Shown here one piece after another: positions 1-8,389 of a stretch of 64,000 bases of DNA (its first letter is position 1; each line of letters begins with the position of its first letter). The notes below the pieces were generated by a model. That model ran no database searches and was not told the DNA's origin. It worked only from the letters and a program-made list of their open reading frames with translations. The stretch is from Bradyrhizobium sp. Ce-3 (GTDB taxonomy: Bacteria; Pseudomonadota; Alphaproteobacteria; Rhizobiales; Xanthobacteraceae). Position numbers and translations under genes: made by a program. The DNA is taken from assembly GCF_022835695.1 (NCBI RefSeq), contig NZ_BQUV01000006.1, positions 450,001-514,000 on the forward strand, in the 5' to 3' direction.

Positions 1-214
1 ATCCGGCTCGGACACGGCCTCCGCGCCCGGTTCTCGATCGATCGTTTCCGAGGCGCGAGTGCCGCGATCAACACACCTTGAACAGTTTGTGATCATTCGG
101 CCACGATTGCCCGTCATCGTCTACGACGAAAGTTCATGGGCCGTTCATTTCGATTTCCGTACCAGTTCCACTCAAGAAGCTCGGCAACAAACCTGCCCCA
201 ACAAGGAGACTTCC

Positions 215-841
215 ATGCGTGAGATCGTCCGTCCCGCAACTGCTGCGCTGAGCGTCGCATGTCTTGCGATCGCCATGACCGTGGCATCGAACAGCGGCGC
301 ATTCGCGCAGGCCAAGCAGCAGCAGATGGCGCCGGCGGCCAAGCAGCCCGCGCCCGCCGCGCAGGCCGCTGCTCCGGCACAGGACCAGGCCCCGCCGATC
401 AAGCAGATCGCGCTGACCGACAAGCAGGTCGACGGCGCGCTCGCTGCGGCCAAGGAAATGGACCCGATCACCGCAAAGCTTTCGCAGGACGCCAAGCCCG
501 ATCCGAAAATCATTGCCCAGCTCGAGGGCATCGCCAAGAAGAACGGCTTTGCCAGCTATGACGAGTACAACAGCGTCGTCGACAACATCTCGCTGGTGCT
601 CGGCGGCTTCGATCCGCAGACCAAGAAGTATGTCGGTCCCGAGGCGGTGCTGAAGGCGCAGATCGCCCAGGTCCAGGCCGACAAGAAGATGTCGGCCAAG
701 GACAAGAAGGACGCGCTTGCCGATCTCAACGACGCCCTGAAGTCGCCGCCGCCCGCGGTCGAGAACAAGGGCAATATCGATCTCGTGACCAAGAGCTACG
801 ACAAGCTGATGGAAGAGTTCGGCGGCAGCGACGACAACTGA
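215..841 (+). CDS. Exported Ala/Pro/Gln-rich protein of unknown function
   Basis: I do not recognise this 208-residue protein. The N-terminus has a clear Sec signal peptide: positive MREIVRP, a hydrophobic stretch to about residue 30, and an AFAQA-type cleavage site. An Ala/Pro/Gln low-complexity linker follows (about 32-60), then a helical charged domain (about 65-208) with many Lys and Asp residues. It is probably periplasmic. The start at 215 is chosen because an AAGGAG ribosome site lies just upstream and the signal peptide begins there; the frame is open back to 59, but that extension has no signal character. A strong bidirectional terminator follows, so it is likely monocistronic. Confidence 0.8.
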   Translation: MREIVRPATAALSVACLAIAMTVASNSGAFAQAKQQQMAPAAKQPAPAAQAAAPAQDQAPPIKQIALTDKQVDGALAAAKEMDPITAKLSQDAKPDPKIIAQLEGIAKKNGFASYDEYNSVVDNISLVLGGFDPQTKKYVGPEAVLKAQIAQVQADKKMSAKDKKDALADLNDALKSPPPAVENKGNIDLVTKSYDKLMEEFGGSDDN

Positions 842-866
842 GCGCGATCCGAATCAGAGCCGAATC

Positions 867-905
867 AAAAAATCAGCCCCGGAGAAATTCTCCGGGGCTT
901 TTTTG
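867..905. terminator. Intrinsic terminator, bidirectional
   Basis: A GC-rich hairpin (AGCCCCGGAGA / TCTCCGGGGCT) is followed by a T run on the + strand and preceded by an A run. It can therefore end both the exported-protein gene and the convergent TRAP gene. Confidence 0.9.
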
Positions 906-925
906 TTGTCTCGGGCGGGCTCGAC

Positions 926-2014
926 TCAGGTGCGCGTGCGCATCCGCATCATGAAGCTGTCGAACGAGAGCTCGGCGACCTGCATCCAGGCCAGCGATTC
1001 GTTGCGATAAGCGGACAGGCTCGCATACATCTTGCCGAAATGCGGGTTGCTCTTGGCGAGATCGGCGTAGATCTCGTTGGCTGCGCCATAGCAGGCCTCC
1101 AGCACCTCCTGCGGGAACGGCCGCAGCTGCGCACCGGCCACGATCAGGCGTTTCAGCGCCGGCGGATTCACCGCATCATACTTCCCGGTCACCCAGGTGA
1201 AGGTGTCCTCCGACGCCGCCTGGATCGCGGCCTGATAATGCTTCGGCAGCGCGTTCCACTTGTCCCTGTTCATCACATTGTGGCCTTGGCCGGTGCCCTC
1301 CCACCAGCCGGGGTAGTAGTAGAACTTCGCGACCTTGACGAAGCCGAGCTTCTCGTCGTCATACGGCCCGACCCATTCGGCGGCGTCGATGGTGCCCTTC
1401 TCCAGCGCCGGATAGATGTCGCCGCCGGCGATCTGTTGCGGCACGCCGCCGACCTTGGCGATGATGGTGCCGGCGAAGCCGCCGACCCGGAATTTCAATC
1501 CCTGGAGATCCGCCATCGACTTGATCTCCTTCCGGAACCAGCCGCCCATCTGGGCGCCGGTCGAGCCGGTCGGAATGCCGACGCAGTTGTATTCCGCAAG
1601 CAAATTGTTGAGCAGCTCGCTGCCGCCGCCCCATTGCAGCCAGGAAATATGCTGGCGCGTGTTGAGGCCGAATGGCAACGACGTGCCGAAGGTGAAGGCG
1701 GGATTCTTGCCCCAGTAGTAATACAGCGCGGTATTGCCCATCTCGACCGTGCCGTTGGAGACGGCGTCGAGCACTTGCAGGCCGGGCACGATCTCGCCCG
1801 CGGCGAACGACTGGATCTGGAACCGGTTGTCGGTAATCTCGGCGACGCGCTTGCAGAAGAATTCACACCCGCCATAGAGCGTATCGAGTGCCTTCGGCCA
1901 GCTCGCCGCGAGCCGCCACCTGACCTCGGGCATCGATTGCGCGACCGCGGGCGCAGCCACCGCCGTGGCAGCCAGCCCAACGCCGCCTGCCTTCAAGAAA
2001 TCACGACGCTTCAT
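926..2014 (-). CDS. TRAP transporter substrate-binding protein, DctP/TakP type
   Basis: Periplasmic solute receptor of a tripartite ATP-independent transporter, 362 residues. It begins with a twin-arginine signal (MKRRDFLKAGG, then an Ala-rich core ending near AVAQS). The body matches the TakP-like 2-oxoacid/monocarboxylate branch: LKFRVGGFAG carries the conserved ligand-binding Arg, and AAEWVGPYDDEKLGF is the ligand-site/dimer region. The start at 2014 is set by the Tat signal and a GAGGG ribosome site; an 11-codon upstream extension is unlikely. No DctQ or DctM membrane subunits lie next to it, so it is an orphan receptor whose partners must be elsewhere. The ligand cannot be named from sequence alone. 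Confidence 0.88.
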   Translation of the reverse strand: MKRRDFLKAGGVGLAATAVAAPAVAQSMPEVRWRLAASWPKALDTLYGGCEFFCKRVAEITDNRFQIQSFAAGEIVPGLQVLDAVSNGTVEMGNTALYYYWGKNPAFTFGTSLPFGLNTRQHISWLQWGGGSELLNNLLAEYNCVGIPTGSTGAQMGGWFRKEIKSMADLQGLKFRVGGFAGTIIAKVGGVPQQIAGGDIYPALEKGTIDAAEWVGPYDDEKLGFVKVAKFYYYPGWWEGTGQGHNVMNRDKWNALPKHYQAAIQAASEDTFTWVTGKYDAVNPPALKRLIVAGAQLRPFPQEVLEACYGAANEIYADLAKSNPHFGKMYASLSAYRNESLAWMQVAELSFDSFMMRMRTRT

Positions 2015-2313
2015 GCAATTCCCTCCTGTGTGCCGACGCCTCGACAAGGGGAACGATCTTGATGCCGTCTTTCTTCGCCGATCGATCGACGTTGCTGTGA
2101 TGAATGTGTCCGCTGGCCCTCGACGGGCTCTTGTATGGAAATCCGAGATTCCGGTTCCAGCGTGAGGATGATCGTTTGCCGGAGGAAATCAAGCGCCTGG
2201 CTTCGTTGCAGGTGCGAAGGAAGGCTACGCTATTGGTCTTACCTGATACCTGCCGCGACGGTGCCGGCATCGTCGCGATCTGCTACGCAGGACGCGTAAG
2301 GGAGTTCAAGGAT

Positions 2314-3399
2314 ATGGCCAACAAGAAAGTCGTGGTCGCCGGCGCGACCGGCCTCGTGGGCAGCGCCGCCTTGCGACACTTCGGCGCATCCGACGATTGT
2401 GAACGCATTGCGCTGTCGCGCCGCCAGCCGCGCGATCTCCATGGCGCACGGCACGTGCCGATCGATCTGACCAATGCCGAGGATTGCCGCCGCGCCGCGG
2501 CCGAGCTCGGCGGCGCGACGCATCTGATTTATGCCGCTCTCTATGAAGCGCCGAGCCTGGTCGACGGCTGGCGCGATGCCGGGCAGATCGCAACCAACGA
2601 CCGGATGCTGCGCAATTTGATGGGCGTGCTCGAACCCGTCGCGCCTGATCTCGCGCATGTCGCGCTGCTGCAGGGCACCAAGGCCTATGGCGTGCATGTC
2701 CGTCCGCTCACGGTGCCGGCGCGCGAGGGCCGCTCGGAAATGTACGAGCAGCCGAACTTCTACTGGGCGCAGGAGAATTTCCTGCGTGAGCTGCAGCGCG
2801 GCAAGCGCTGGCACTGGAGCATCCTGCGTCCGGTGTTGATCATCGGCGAAGCCATGGGCGGTGCGATGGATCTGATCCCGCCGCTCGGCGTCTATGCGGC
2901 GGTGCTGCGCGAACAGGGCAGGCCGCTGGATTATCCCGGCGGCGCGCCGCGCGTCGCGCAGGCGGTCGATGTCGATCTCCTGGCGCGGGCGATCGCCTGG
3001 TCCGGTGACGCGCAGGCCGCGCGCAATGAGGCGTTTAACGTCACCAATGGCGACGTCTTCACCTGGGAGAATATCTGGCCCGCCGTCGCCGATGCGCTCG
3101 AGATGGCGCCGGGTCGGCACGCGCCGCTGTCGCTGGCGCAGGAGTATCCGAAGTGGATTGCGCTGTGGGACGAGTTGCGCAGGAAGCACGATCTGATCGC
3201 GCCCGGCCTGGAAGAGTTCGTCGGCCTGTCGTTCCAATATGCGGATTACAGCATGCGCCATGGACAGGTTGAATCCGGTCCGCCCTCGATCGTCTCGACG
3301 GTGAAGATCAACCAGGCCGGCTTCACCGAGATGATGGATACCGAGGCGATGTTCCGGAAGTGGTTCAAGCTGGCAAAGGCGAGCCGGCTGCTGCCGTAG
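2314..3399 (+). CDS. SDR-family oxidoreductase, PRISE (progesterone 5-beta-reductase/iridoid synthase-like) type
   Basis: NAD(P)H-dependent enone reductase-like protein of 361 residues. The Rossmann motif VVVAGATGLVGSAA occupies residues 6-19. PRISE landmarks follow: LLQGTKAYG, whose Lys123 matches the catalytic Lys of that family, and NFYWAQENFL at 148-157, corresponding to the family's NFYY motif. The stretch RPVLIIGEAMGG also fits. In plants the family reduces activated C=C bonds; bacterial members act on small enones, but the physiological substrate here is unknown. The start at 2314 follows a TAAGGGA ribosome site. It is divergent from the TRAP gene with no evident operon partner. Confidence 0.82.
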   Translation: MANKKVVVAGATGLVGSAALRHFGASDDCERIALSRRQPRDLHGARHVPIDLTNAEDCRRAAAELGGATHLIYAALYEAPSLVDGWRDAGQIATNDRMLRNLMGVLEPVAPDLAHVALLQGTKAYGVHVRPLTVPAREGRSEMYEQPNFYWAQENFLRELQRGKRWHWSILRPVLIIGEAMGGAMDLIPPLGVYAAVLREQGRPLDYPGGAPRVAQAVDVDLLARAIAWSGDAQAARNEAFNVTNGDVFTWENIWPAVADALEMAPGRHAPLSLAQEYPKWIALWDELRRKHDLIAPGLEEFVGLSFQYADYSMRHGQVESGPPSIVSTVKINQAGFTEMMDTEAMFRKWFKLAKASRLLP

Positions 3400-3422
3400 T
3401 CGTTCGGCCCGCGCTCTCTCTG

Positions 3423-3575
3423 CTCCCTCTCCCCGTTCTTACGGGGAGAGGGTCGGGGTGAGGGGCATCCATCCGGTGAGCACCTTCTTGCTTGTTGAGC
3501 AATGTGCCTCGCCCCTCACCCGGATCGCATCTTCGATGCGATCCGACCTCTCCCCGCAAAGAGCGGGGAGAGGTG
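3423..3575. repeat. Dispersed intergenic palindrome (CTCTCCCCG type)
   Basis: Two hairpins of the form CTCTCCCCG...CGGGGAGAG flank a GGGTGAGGGGC / GCCCCTCACCC inverted pair. The same unit recurs near 9.84, 17.0 and 53.1 kb. It lies between convergent genes and contains no plausible gene. Confidence 0.85.
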
Positions 3576-3610
3576 AAAAACGTCGCTCCGTTGAATTAAC
3601 AGTAGAGCAG

Positions 3611-4918
3611 CTACCGCGAAAACGCCTGCTCCATCGCTTTGCGCGTCTTGATCGTGTCGTTGCGCTCGTCGACTTCGACATCGCTCCAGCGCACCACCGC
3701 GCCATGGGCGACGTCGCTCTTCAGCTTGACGCGATGGGCGAGCCCGATCGGCAATGCGCCGGCGGCGAGGCTGGCGGAGGCCGGCATCAGTTTGCCCCAC
3801 ACGGTGTAGCCGCCTTCGCCGTCGAGCATCTCGCCGGCGCGCAGATTGCACTTCGCGACCGCTGCGACGTCGCCGCGGAAGCCGCGCGGCTGCCCGGTCG
3901 GCTCGTTGCGCAGCGCCGCCGAGAGGACGGAAATATTCAGCTCCAGCCCGATCAGATGATACGGCTTGTACATTGCCGCATAGCGGCCGGATGAGTCGGT
4001 CTTGAGGCCGTATTGCTTGAAGCAATCGGCGGCATAATCGTTCGGCGCCTCCAGCACCACATAGACGCCCCAGCGCAGATCGCGGAACACCGGACGCCCG
4101 TCGCGCTCCAGCGACGACACCACTTCGACGATGCCGGATTTCTCCAGCACGCCGCCTTTGTCGCGCGGCCGCATCACATGCGGCAGATCGTCGACGCCGC
4201 AGGGCGGAAACAGCAAGCCCTCCGACGGCACGTCGAGCGTGCAGGCATTGGCGATCGCCGCCATCTCGATCGCCGACTTGGTGCCGTCGAGGAACGAGTT
4301 GAACATCTGCGGATTCATCCCGGCGGATTGCGCTTCGCCCGCGGTGAGCCCGTAGTGCTGCCACACGCCTTCCGGCGTCACGTCGTGATAGGCTGGCAGG
4401 TACTTGGTGCCCTTGCCGGCGGCGACGACGCGAAAGCCCGTGGCGCGGGCCCAATCGACCATCTCGGCCGTCAGCGCCGGCTGGTCGCCATAGGCGAGCG
4501 AATAGACCACGCCGGCCTTGCGTGCCTCCTCGGCGAGCAGCGGCCCCGCCAGCACATCGGCCTCGACATTGACCATCACGACATGCTTGCCGGCTGCGAT
4601 CGCCGCGCGGGCATGGCGGATGCCGACCGCGGGATTGCCGGTCGCTTCCACCACGACATCGAACGCGCCGCCGGCGATCGCCCGGGCGCCGTCATCGGTG
4701 AAGGTGGTTGCATTGATCCGCGCGTCGTCCCAGCCGACCGTGCGGCACGCCGCGCGGGCGCGGTCGCGATCGAGGTCGACGATCACCGGCACCTCGAGCC
4801 CCGGCGTGTGCGGCACCTGCGACAGGAACATCGAGCCGAATTTGCCGGCGCCGATCAGGACGACGCGAACCGGCTTGCCGGCGGCGGCGCGGGTTTTGAG
4901 GAGGTGATGCAGGTTCAT
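3611..4918 (-). CDS. DRL-like NAD(P)-dependent oxidoreductase with C-terminal SAF domain (COG4091 type)
   Basis: Homoserine-dehydrogenase-like protein of 435 residues. An N-terminal Rossmann fold (RVVLIGAGKFGSMF, about residues 19-32) leads into a long catalytic domain with GDQPALTAEMVDWA and AAGKGTKYLPAYHDVTP. A C-terminal SAF-like segment (KCNLRAGEMLDGEGGYTVWG) follows. Brucella DRL, a member of this family, replaces DXR in isoprenoid synthesis; most paralogues have no assigned substrate and the genome may carry its own dxr. It lies downstream of a GntR regulator and an EctD-like hydroxylase on the same strand, which suggests a catabolic role instead. The start at 4918 is set by homology; the 46-codon upstream extension runs into an intergenic repeat. 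Confidence 0.8.
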   Translation of the reverse strand: MNLHHLLKTRAAAGKPVRVVLIGAGKFGSMFLSQVPHTPGLEVPVIVDLDRDRARAACRTVGWDDARINATTFTDDGARAIAGGAFDVVVEATGNPAVGIRHARAAIAAGKHVVMVNVEADVLAGPLLAEEARKAGVVYSLAYGDQPALTAEMVDWARATGFRVVAAGKGTKYLPAYHDVTPEGVWQHYGLTAGEAQSAGMNPQMFNSFLDGTKSAIEMAAIANACTLDVPSEGLLFPPCGVDDLPHVMRPRDKGGVLEKSGIVEVVSSLERDGRPVFRDLRWGVYVVLEAPNDYAADCFKQYGLKTDSSGRYAAMYKPYHLIGLELNISVLSAALRNEPTGQPRGFRGDVAAVAKCNLRAGEMLDGEGGYTVWGKLMPASASLAAGALPIGLAHRVKLKSDVAHGAVVRWSDVEVDERNDTIKTRKAMEQAFSR

Positions 4919-4970
4919 GTGATGGTTACCAGTGGTGCGGCCACGTAGGGGCGTGACTAATTCAGAATTC

Positions 4971-5095
4971 GTCATTCCCCGGTGCGCAATTGCGCACCTG
5001 AGGGCGACGCGTAAGCGGCGAGCCCGGAATCCATCGTACTGCGAATGAGCGGCCAAATGGATTCCGGGCTCTCGCTTCGCGAGCCCCGGAATGAC
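4971..5095. repeat. Dispersed intergenic palindrome (GTCATTCC type)
   Basis: Begins GTCATTCC and ends GGAATGAC, with internal inverted pairs (CCCGGAATCCAT / ATGGATTCCGGG). Related copies lie near 21.7 and 52.5 kb. It separates the hydroxylase from the downstream DRL-like gene and could form a transcript-processing hairpin. Confidence 0.85.
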
Positions 5096-5101
5096 GGTTT
5101 G

Positions 5102-5902
5102 TTACTCCGCCGCCTGCCGCGGCGCGCGGGCGAGCCGGAGCAGCGCGTCGTCGGCAACGGTCTGGATCGGCGTGAAGTCGCGGTGCGCGATGTAGTCGGG
5201 CCGCGTCGGGGTGCGGATGTAGTTCGAGACCGCGTTCAGCGTCAGATAGACGATCTTGCGCGGGTAGGGCGTGATGTTGCCGCTCGATCCGTGCACCAGA
5301 TTGCCGTGGAACATCAGCATGCCGCCGGGCTTGCCGGTCGGGGCGACGATGCCGCCCTGCTTGACGAGGCGGGTCACCGTCTCTTCGTCCAGCGTCCACA
5401 GCGGGTAGGACGTGGTTTCGAGGTCGTGCGAGGCCTTGAGGTCGCCGGCGGTCTGGCTCTGCGGCACCAGCATCAACGGGCCGTTGATCGGCATCACCTC
5501 GTCGAGGAAGATCGCGATGTTCATCGCGCGCGGCTCCGGCATGCCGTCGTCGCGCTTCCAGGTGCCGTAATCCTGATGCCACTGCCAGACGTCGCCGGTG
5601 AAGGCCGCCTTGGCGTTGATCTTGAACTGATGCATGTAGACCTTCTCGTCGAACAGCTGTTCGATCGGGTCGATCATGCGCGGATGCGCGCCGAGGGTGC
5701 CGAACGCCTCGTTGTAGAGATGCGCGGCGAAGGCCGTGCGCGGCGCGCCGCTCTTCTCGCGCCAAACCTCGGGGCGGTTGGCGTCATAGATCGCGACCGC
5801 CTCGCGGGCGAGGAAGTCGACCTCTTCCTGGTTGAACAGCTCGGGCAGGAACAGCCAGCCTTCGCGGTGAAAGAATTCGACCTGCTCTTGGCTCAGTTTC
5901 AT
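5102..5902 (-). CDS. Phytanoyl-CoA dioxygenase-family hydroxylase, EctD-like
   Basis: Non-haem Fe(II)/2-oxoglutarate hydroxylase of 266 residues. The facial triad is visible: His109 and Asp111 in WQWHQDYGTW and a distal His, most likely His204, in LVHGSSGNITPYPRK. Arg215 is the likely 2-oxoglutarate ligand. The run DYGTWKRDDGMPEPR...NGPLMLVPQSQ closely resembles ectoine hydroxylase (DFETWHVEDGMP...NGPLMLIPGSH), but no ectoine synthesis genes are nearby. A related small solute or amino-acid derivative is therefore as likely a substrate as ectoine. It lies 64 bp downstream of the GntR gene and upstream of the DRL-like gene, all on the - strand, and is probably controlled by that regulator. Confidence 0.85.
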   Translation of the reverse strand: MKLSQEQVEFFHREGWLFLPELFNQEEVDFLAREAVAIYDANRPEVWREKSGAPRTAFAAHLYNEAFGTLGAHPRMIDPIEQLFDEKVYMHQFKINAKAAFTGDVWQWHQDYGTWKRDDGMPEPRAMNIAIFLDEVMPINGPLMLVPQSQTAGDLKASHDLETTSYPLWTLDEETVTRLVKQGGIVAPTGKPGGMLMFHGNLVHGSSGNITPYPRKIVYLTLNAVSNYIRTPTRPDYIAHRDFTPIQTVADDALLRLARAPRQAAE

Positions 5903-5966
5903 GGTGCTTTCCTCCGTTGATTATTGATCTTCGTTGGTCATCATTCTTGGCGCGGCAACGACCTGC

Positions 5967-6641
5967 TCACGCCGCCACGTCGATTGCCCTCAGCTTCTCT
6001 TCGGTCATCCGTCCCGCCGTCTGCGAATGCGCCAGCGCGGCGGCCTCCGCGGCGTCGGCATTGCCGGAGAAAATATGCGCGGCGATGGCCTCGTGCTCGG
6101 TCCAGGCGCTGTCGCGGTAATCGAGCTCGGCGAGCACGGTGGCCATCGAGCGGCGCATATGCGGCCATTGCGGCGCGATCATTTCCTCGATCGCGGCATT
6201 GCCGGCGAGCCGGTAGATCGCGCTGTGGAAGTCGACGTCGAGCGCGATCAGGCGCGCCAGCGGCGCGTTGGCGTCGATCGCGCGTCCGGCTTCGAGCGCG
6301 GCTTCGAGCTGCCCGCGCGCCGCGGCATCCGATTTCACACGCATCGCGGCAAGCCGCGCCGCCAGCGCATCGATGGCGCCGCGGACTTCATAGAGCTCGC
6401 GGATGCGCTGCGGATCGAGCTGCGTCACCTCGAAGCCGCGCTTGCCGCTCTCGGCGACGAGGCCCTGGCGATGCAACAGGTGCAGCGCGTGCGAGATCGG
6501 CTGGCGCGAGACGCCGAGCTTGTCGGCAAGTTCGTTCTGGGTGATGCGCTGACCGGGCAGCAGCGTGCGGTCGATGATCGCCTCGAGCAACCGCCCATAG
6601 ACCTGGTCGATGAGGTTCGGAAGCGGGTCCAACGGGATCAT
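5967..6641 (-). CDS. GntR-family transcriptional regulator, FCD (FadR) subfamily
   Basis: Ligand-responsive DNA-binding regulator of 224 residues. The N-terminal winged helix includes ITQNELADKLGVSRQPISHAL. The C-terminal all-helical FCD domain has the usual Asp/His metal-site pattern (DVDFHSAIYRLAG, later WTEHEAIAAHI). I choose the start at 6641 over an upstream in-frame ATG at 6716. The longer form would encode the 20-bp palindrome at 6661-6680, which looks like its own operator, and the extra residues do not look like GntR. It heads a same-strand cluster with the EctD-like hydroxylase and DRL-like enzyme and is the obvious candidate regulator of both. Confidence 0.87.
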   Translation of the reverse strand: MIPLDPLPNLIDQVYGRLLEAIIDRTLLPGQRITQNELADKLGVSRQPISHALHLLHRQGLVAESGKRGFEVTQLDPQRIRELYEVRGAIDALAARLAAMRVKSDAAARGQLEAALEAGRAIDANAPLARLIALDVDFHSAIYRLAGNAAIEEMIAPQWPHMRRSMATVLAELDYRDSAWTEHEAIAAHIFSGNADAAEAAALAHSQTAGRMTEEKLRAIDVAA

Positions 6642-6660
6642 GCCGACGGGTCCAAAATTG

Positions 6661-6680
6661 GAATACGGAATTCCGTGTTC
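6661..6680. promoter_or_regulatory. Probable GntR operator palindrome
   Basis: The sequence gaatacggaattccgtgttc is an inverted repeat in 18 of 20 positions, with a perfect ACGGAATTCCGT core. It sits 20 bp upstream of the chosen GntR start, as expected for autoregulation. Confidence 0.6.
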
Positions 6681-6840
6681 GGAATGGAAGCTACTGCGGG
6701 TTGTGGGAGTGGTCAAGACTCCAATTTGCGGTGGCGCTAAGCGGCTGAAAATGTCGATATTTTCATCAAGGCCGGACTCAGGCGATTATGAAAGGCCGCA
6801 GTGACCAGCCGGTCCTCATCGGTGAGCGGAGCAAGCGGCA

Positions 6841-7004
6841 CCCCTCTCCCTGACCCTCCCCCGCACGGGGGGAGGGAACCCATCCGCCGGTGCGCCCCTC
6901 ACATCCTTTTCGCGCCATTCTTCCGCACAATGCACCGACACAATGTGAGGTGAGCACATGGGTCGAGCTCCGCCCCTTGCGGGGAGGGTTGGGGAGAGGG
7001 GTGG
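6841..7004. repeat. Dispersed intergenic repeat (CCCCTCTCCC...GGGAGAGGGG)
   Basis: The outer arms CCCCTCTCCCTGACCCTCCC and GGGAGGGTTGGGGAGAGGGG are inverted relative to each other, with an inner GC-rich hairpin (CTCCCCCGCACGGGGGGAG). It fills most of the 432-bp gap between the GntR gene and the peptidase. I see no gene in that gap. Confidence 0.8.
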
Positions 7005-7073
7005 CCGCGGGCGCCGCCGCTAAAAATTGGCGCTGCTGTCTCAACGGATGCCGTTGTGCACTCTCGCTCTTTG

Positions 7074-8324
7074 CTACTTCGCGTTGCCCAGCTCCATCAG
7101 CAGCCGCGTCATTAGATAGAGCCGCGGCACGATCGAGTTGGTGTCGATGTATTCGTCGCGGGCGTGATAGCCCCAGCCGGCGAGGCCGAAGCTTTCGACC
7201 ACGACCGCCTTGCCGCTGCGCGCGGCGTAGCCGGCGTCGGTCGCGCCGCCGGTCATTTCGGCGATATCGAGCTTGCGATCGAGCTCGGCATAGATCGCCT
7301 GTCCCTGCCTCGCGAGCGCGCGGCCGCGATCGTCGGCGACGAAGGGCGGGCGGCCGGCTGTGACCGTCACACTCACCTCGGTATCGGGGATCAGTCTGTT
7401 TTTGACCTTCTCGTCGAGCGCGGCCTGCAGCTTCTGCAAGCCGTCGGGAATGGTGAGGCGGATGTCGGCGCCGGCGGAGGCGTGATCGGGGATCTGGTTG
7501 CGCACCGTGCCGGCTTTCGCGGTGGTCCAGTTCAGCTGCGTGCCCGGGATCGATTTCGCGACGTCCTGGGTCTGCAGCAATTGATGCGCGAGCTCGAGCA
7601 GCGCGTTGCGGCCGAGCTGCGGCGCGGCGCCGGCATGCGAGGCCTTGCCCTTCACATCGATCGTGCCGGTGGCGGTGCCGCTGGCGCCGAGCAGCAGGCT
7701 CTCGTTCTTGGCGACCGGCGGCGCCACTGTCGGCTCGCAGGACAGCACCACGTCGTGCTGGTCGGCAAGCTCGGAGATGATCTCGCCTGAGCCGATCGAG
7801 CCGACCTCCTCATCCGGATTGAACGACACGGTGAGTTTTGCGTAGTCGCGCCAGCCCACATCGTTCAGGATCTTGAGCGAGTGCAGGATGACGGCGATGC
7901 CGCCCTTGTCGTCGGCGATGCCGGGCCCGTAGATCCTGTTGCCGTCGACCTTGTAGGGCTGGGTGTCGAGGATGCCGTGCTCGTAGACCGTATCCATATG
8001 CGCGATCAGCATCAGCTTCTTGCTGCCGGTGCCCTCGAAGGCGCCGATCACCATATCGGCGCCGGCGCCCTTGGCGGTCTTGCGCCGCTCGGTCTTGGCG
8101 CCGAGCGCCTTCAGCCGCGCCTCGGTGTAGTCAGCCATCTTCTTCAGGCCTTCGACATCGCTGGAGCCCGACTCGATCAGCACCATGTCGTGCAGGCTCT
8201 CGATCACCGCCGGCTGCGCCTGCTCGGCGGCCGCGCGCAGCTTGTCGTCGGCGGCGGCAAAGGCCGAGGACGAGGCGAGGGCGATCAGGCCGGCCGACGC
8301 GAGCAATTTGATGGATCGTTTCAT
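7074..8324 (-). CDS. Secreted M20-family metallopeptidase, glutamate carboxypeptidase (CpG2)-like
   Basis: Zinc exopeptidase of 416 residues with a cleavable signal peptide ending near SSAFAAAD, so periplasmic. The di-zinc site is complete: His109 (AHMDT), bridging Asp138 (GPGIADDKGG), the base/ligand pair Glu172-Glu173 (NPDEE), Glu197 (SCEPT) and His387 (GYHARDEY). The dimerisation domain starts near KGKASHAGAAP. These motifs match Pseudomonas carboxypeptidase G2, which removes C-terminal Glu from folate-like compounds. Substrate range across the family is broad, so the exact peptide or N-acyl amino acid is not predictable. It is monocistronic by spacing. Confidence 0.88.
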   Translation of the reverse strand: MKRSIKLLASAGLIALASSSAFAAADDKLRAAAEQAQPAVIESLHDMVLIESGSSDVEGLKKMADYTEARLKALGAKTERRKTAKGAGADMVIGAFEGTGSKKLMLIAHMDTVYEHGILDTQPYKVDGNRIYGPGIADDKGGIAVILHSLKILNDVGWRDYAKLTVSFNPDEEVGSIGSGEIISELADQHDVVLSCEPTVAPPVAKNESLLLGASGTATGTIDVKGKASHAGAAPQLGRNALLELAHQLLQTQDVAKSIPGTQLNWTTAKAGTVRNQIPDHASAGADIRLTIPDGLQKLQAALDEKVKNRLIPDTEVSVTVTAGRPPFVADDRGRALARQGQAIYAELDRKLDIAEMTGGATDAGYAARSGKAVVVESFGLAGWGYHARDEYIDTNSIVPRLYLMTRLLMELGNAK

Positions 8325-8389
8325 GATTTTCCTCCCGGCATGAGCGCGGGGAGGAGACTAGCATCGCGACTTGTCTGCCTCCAGCCGTG

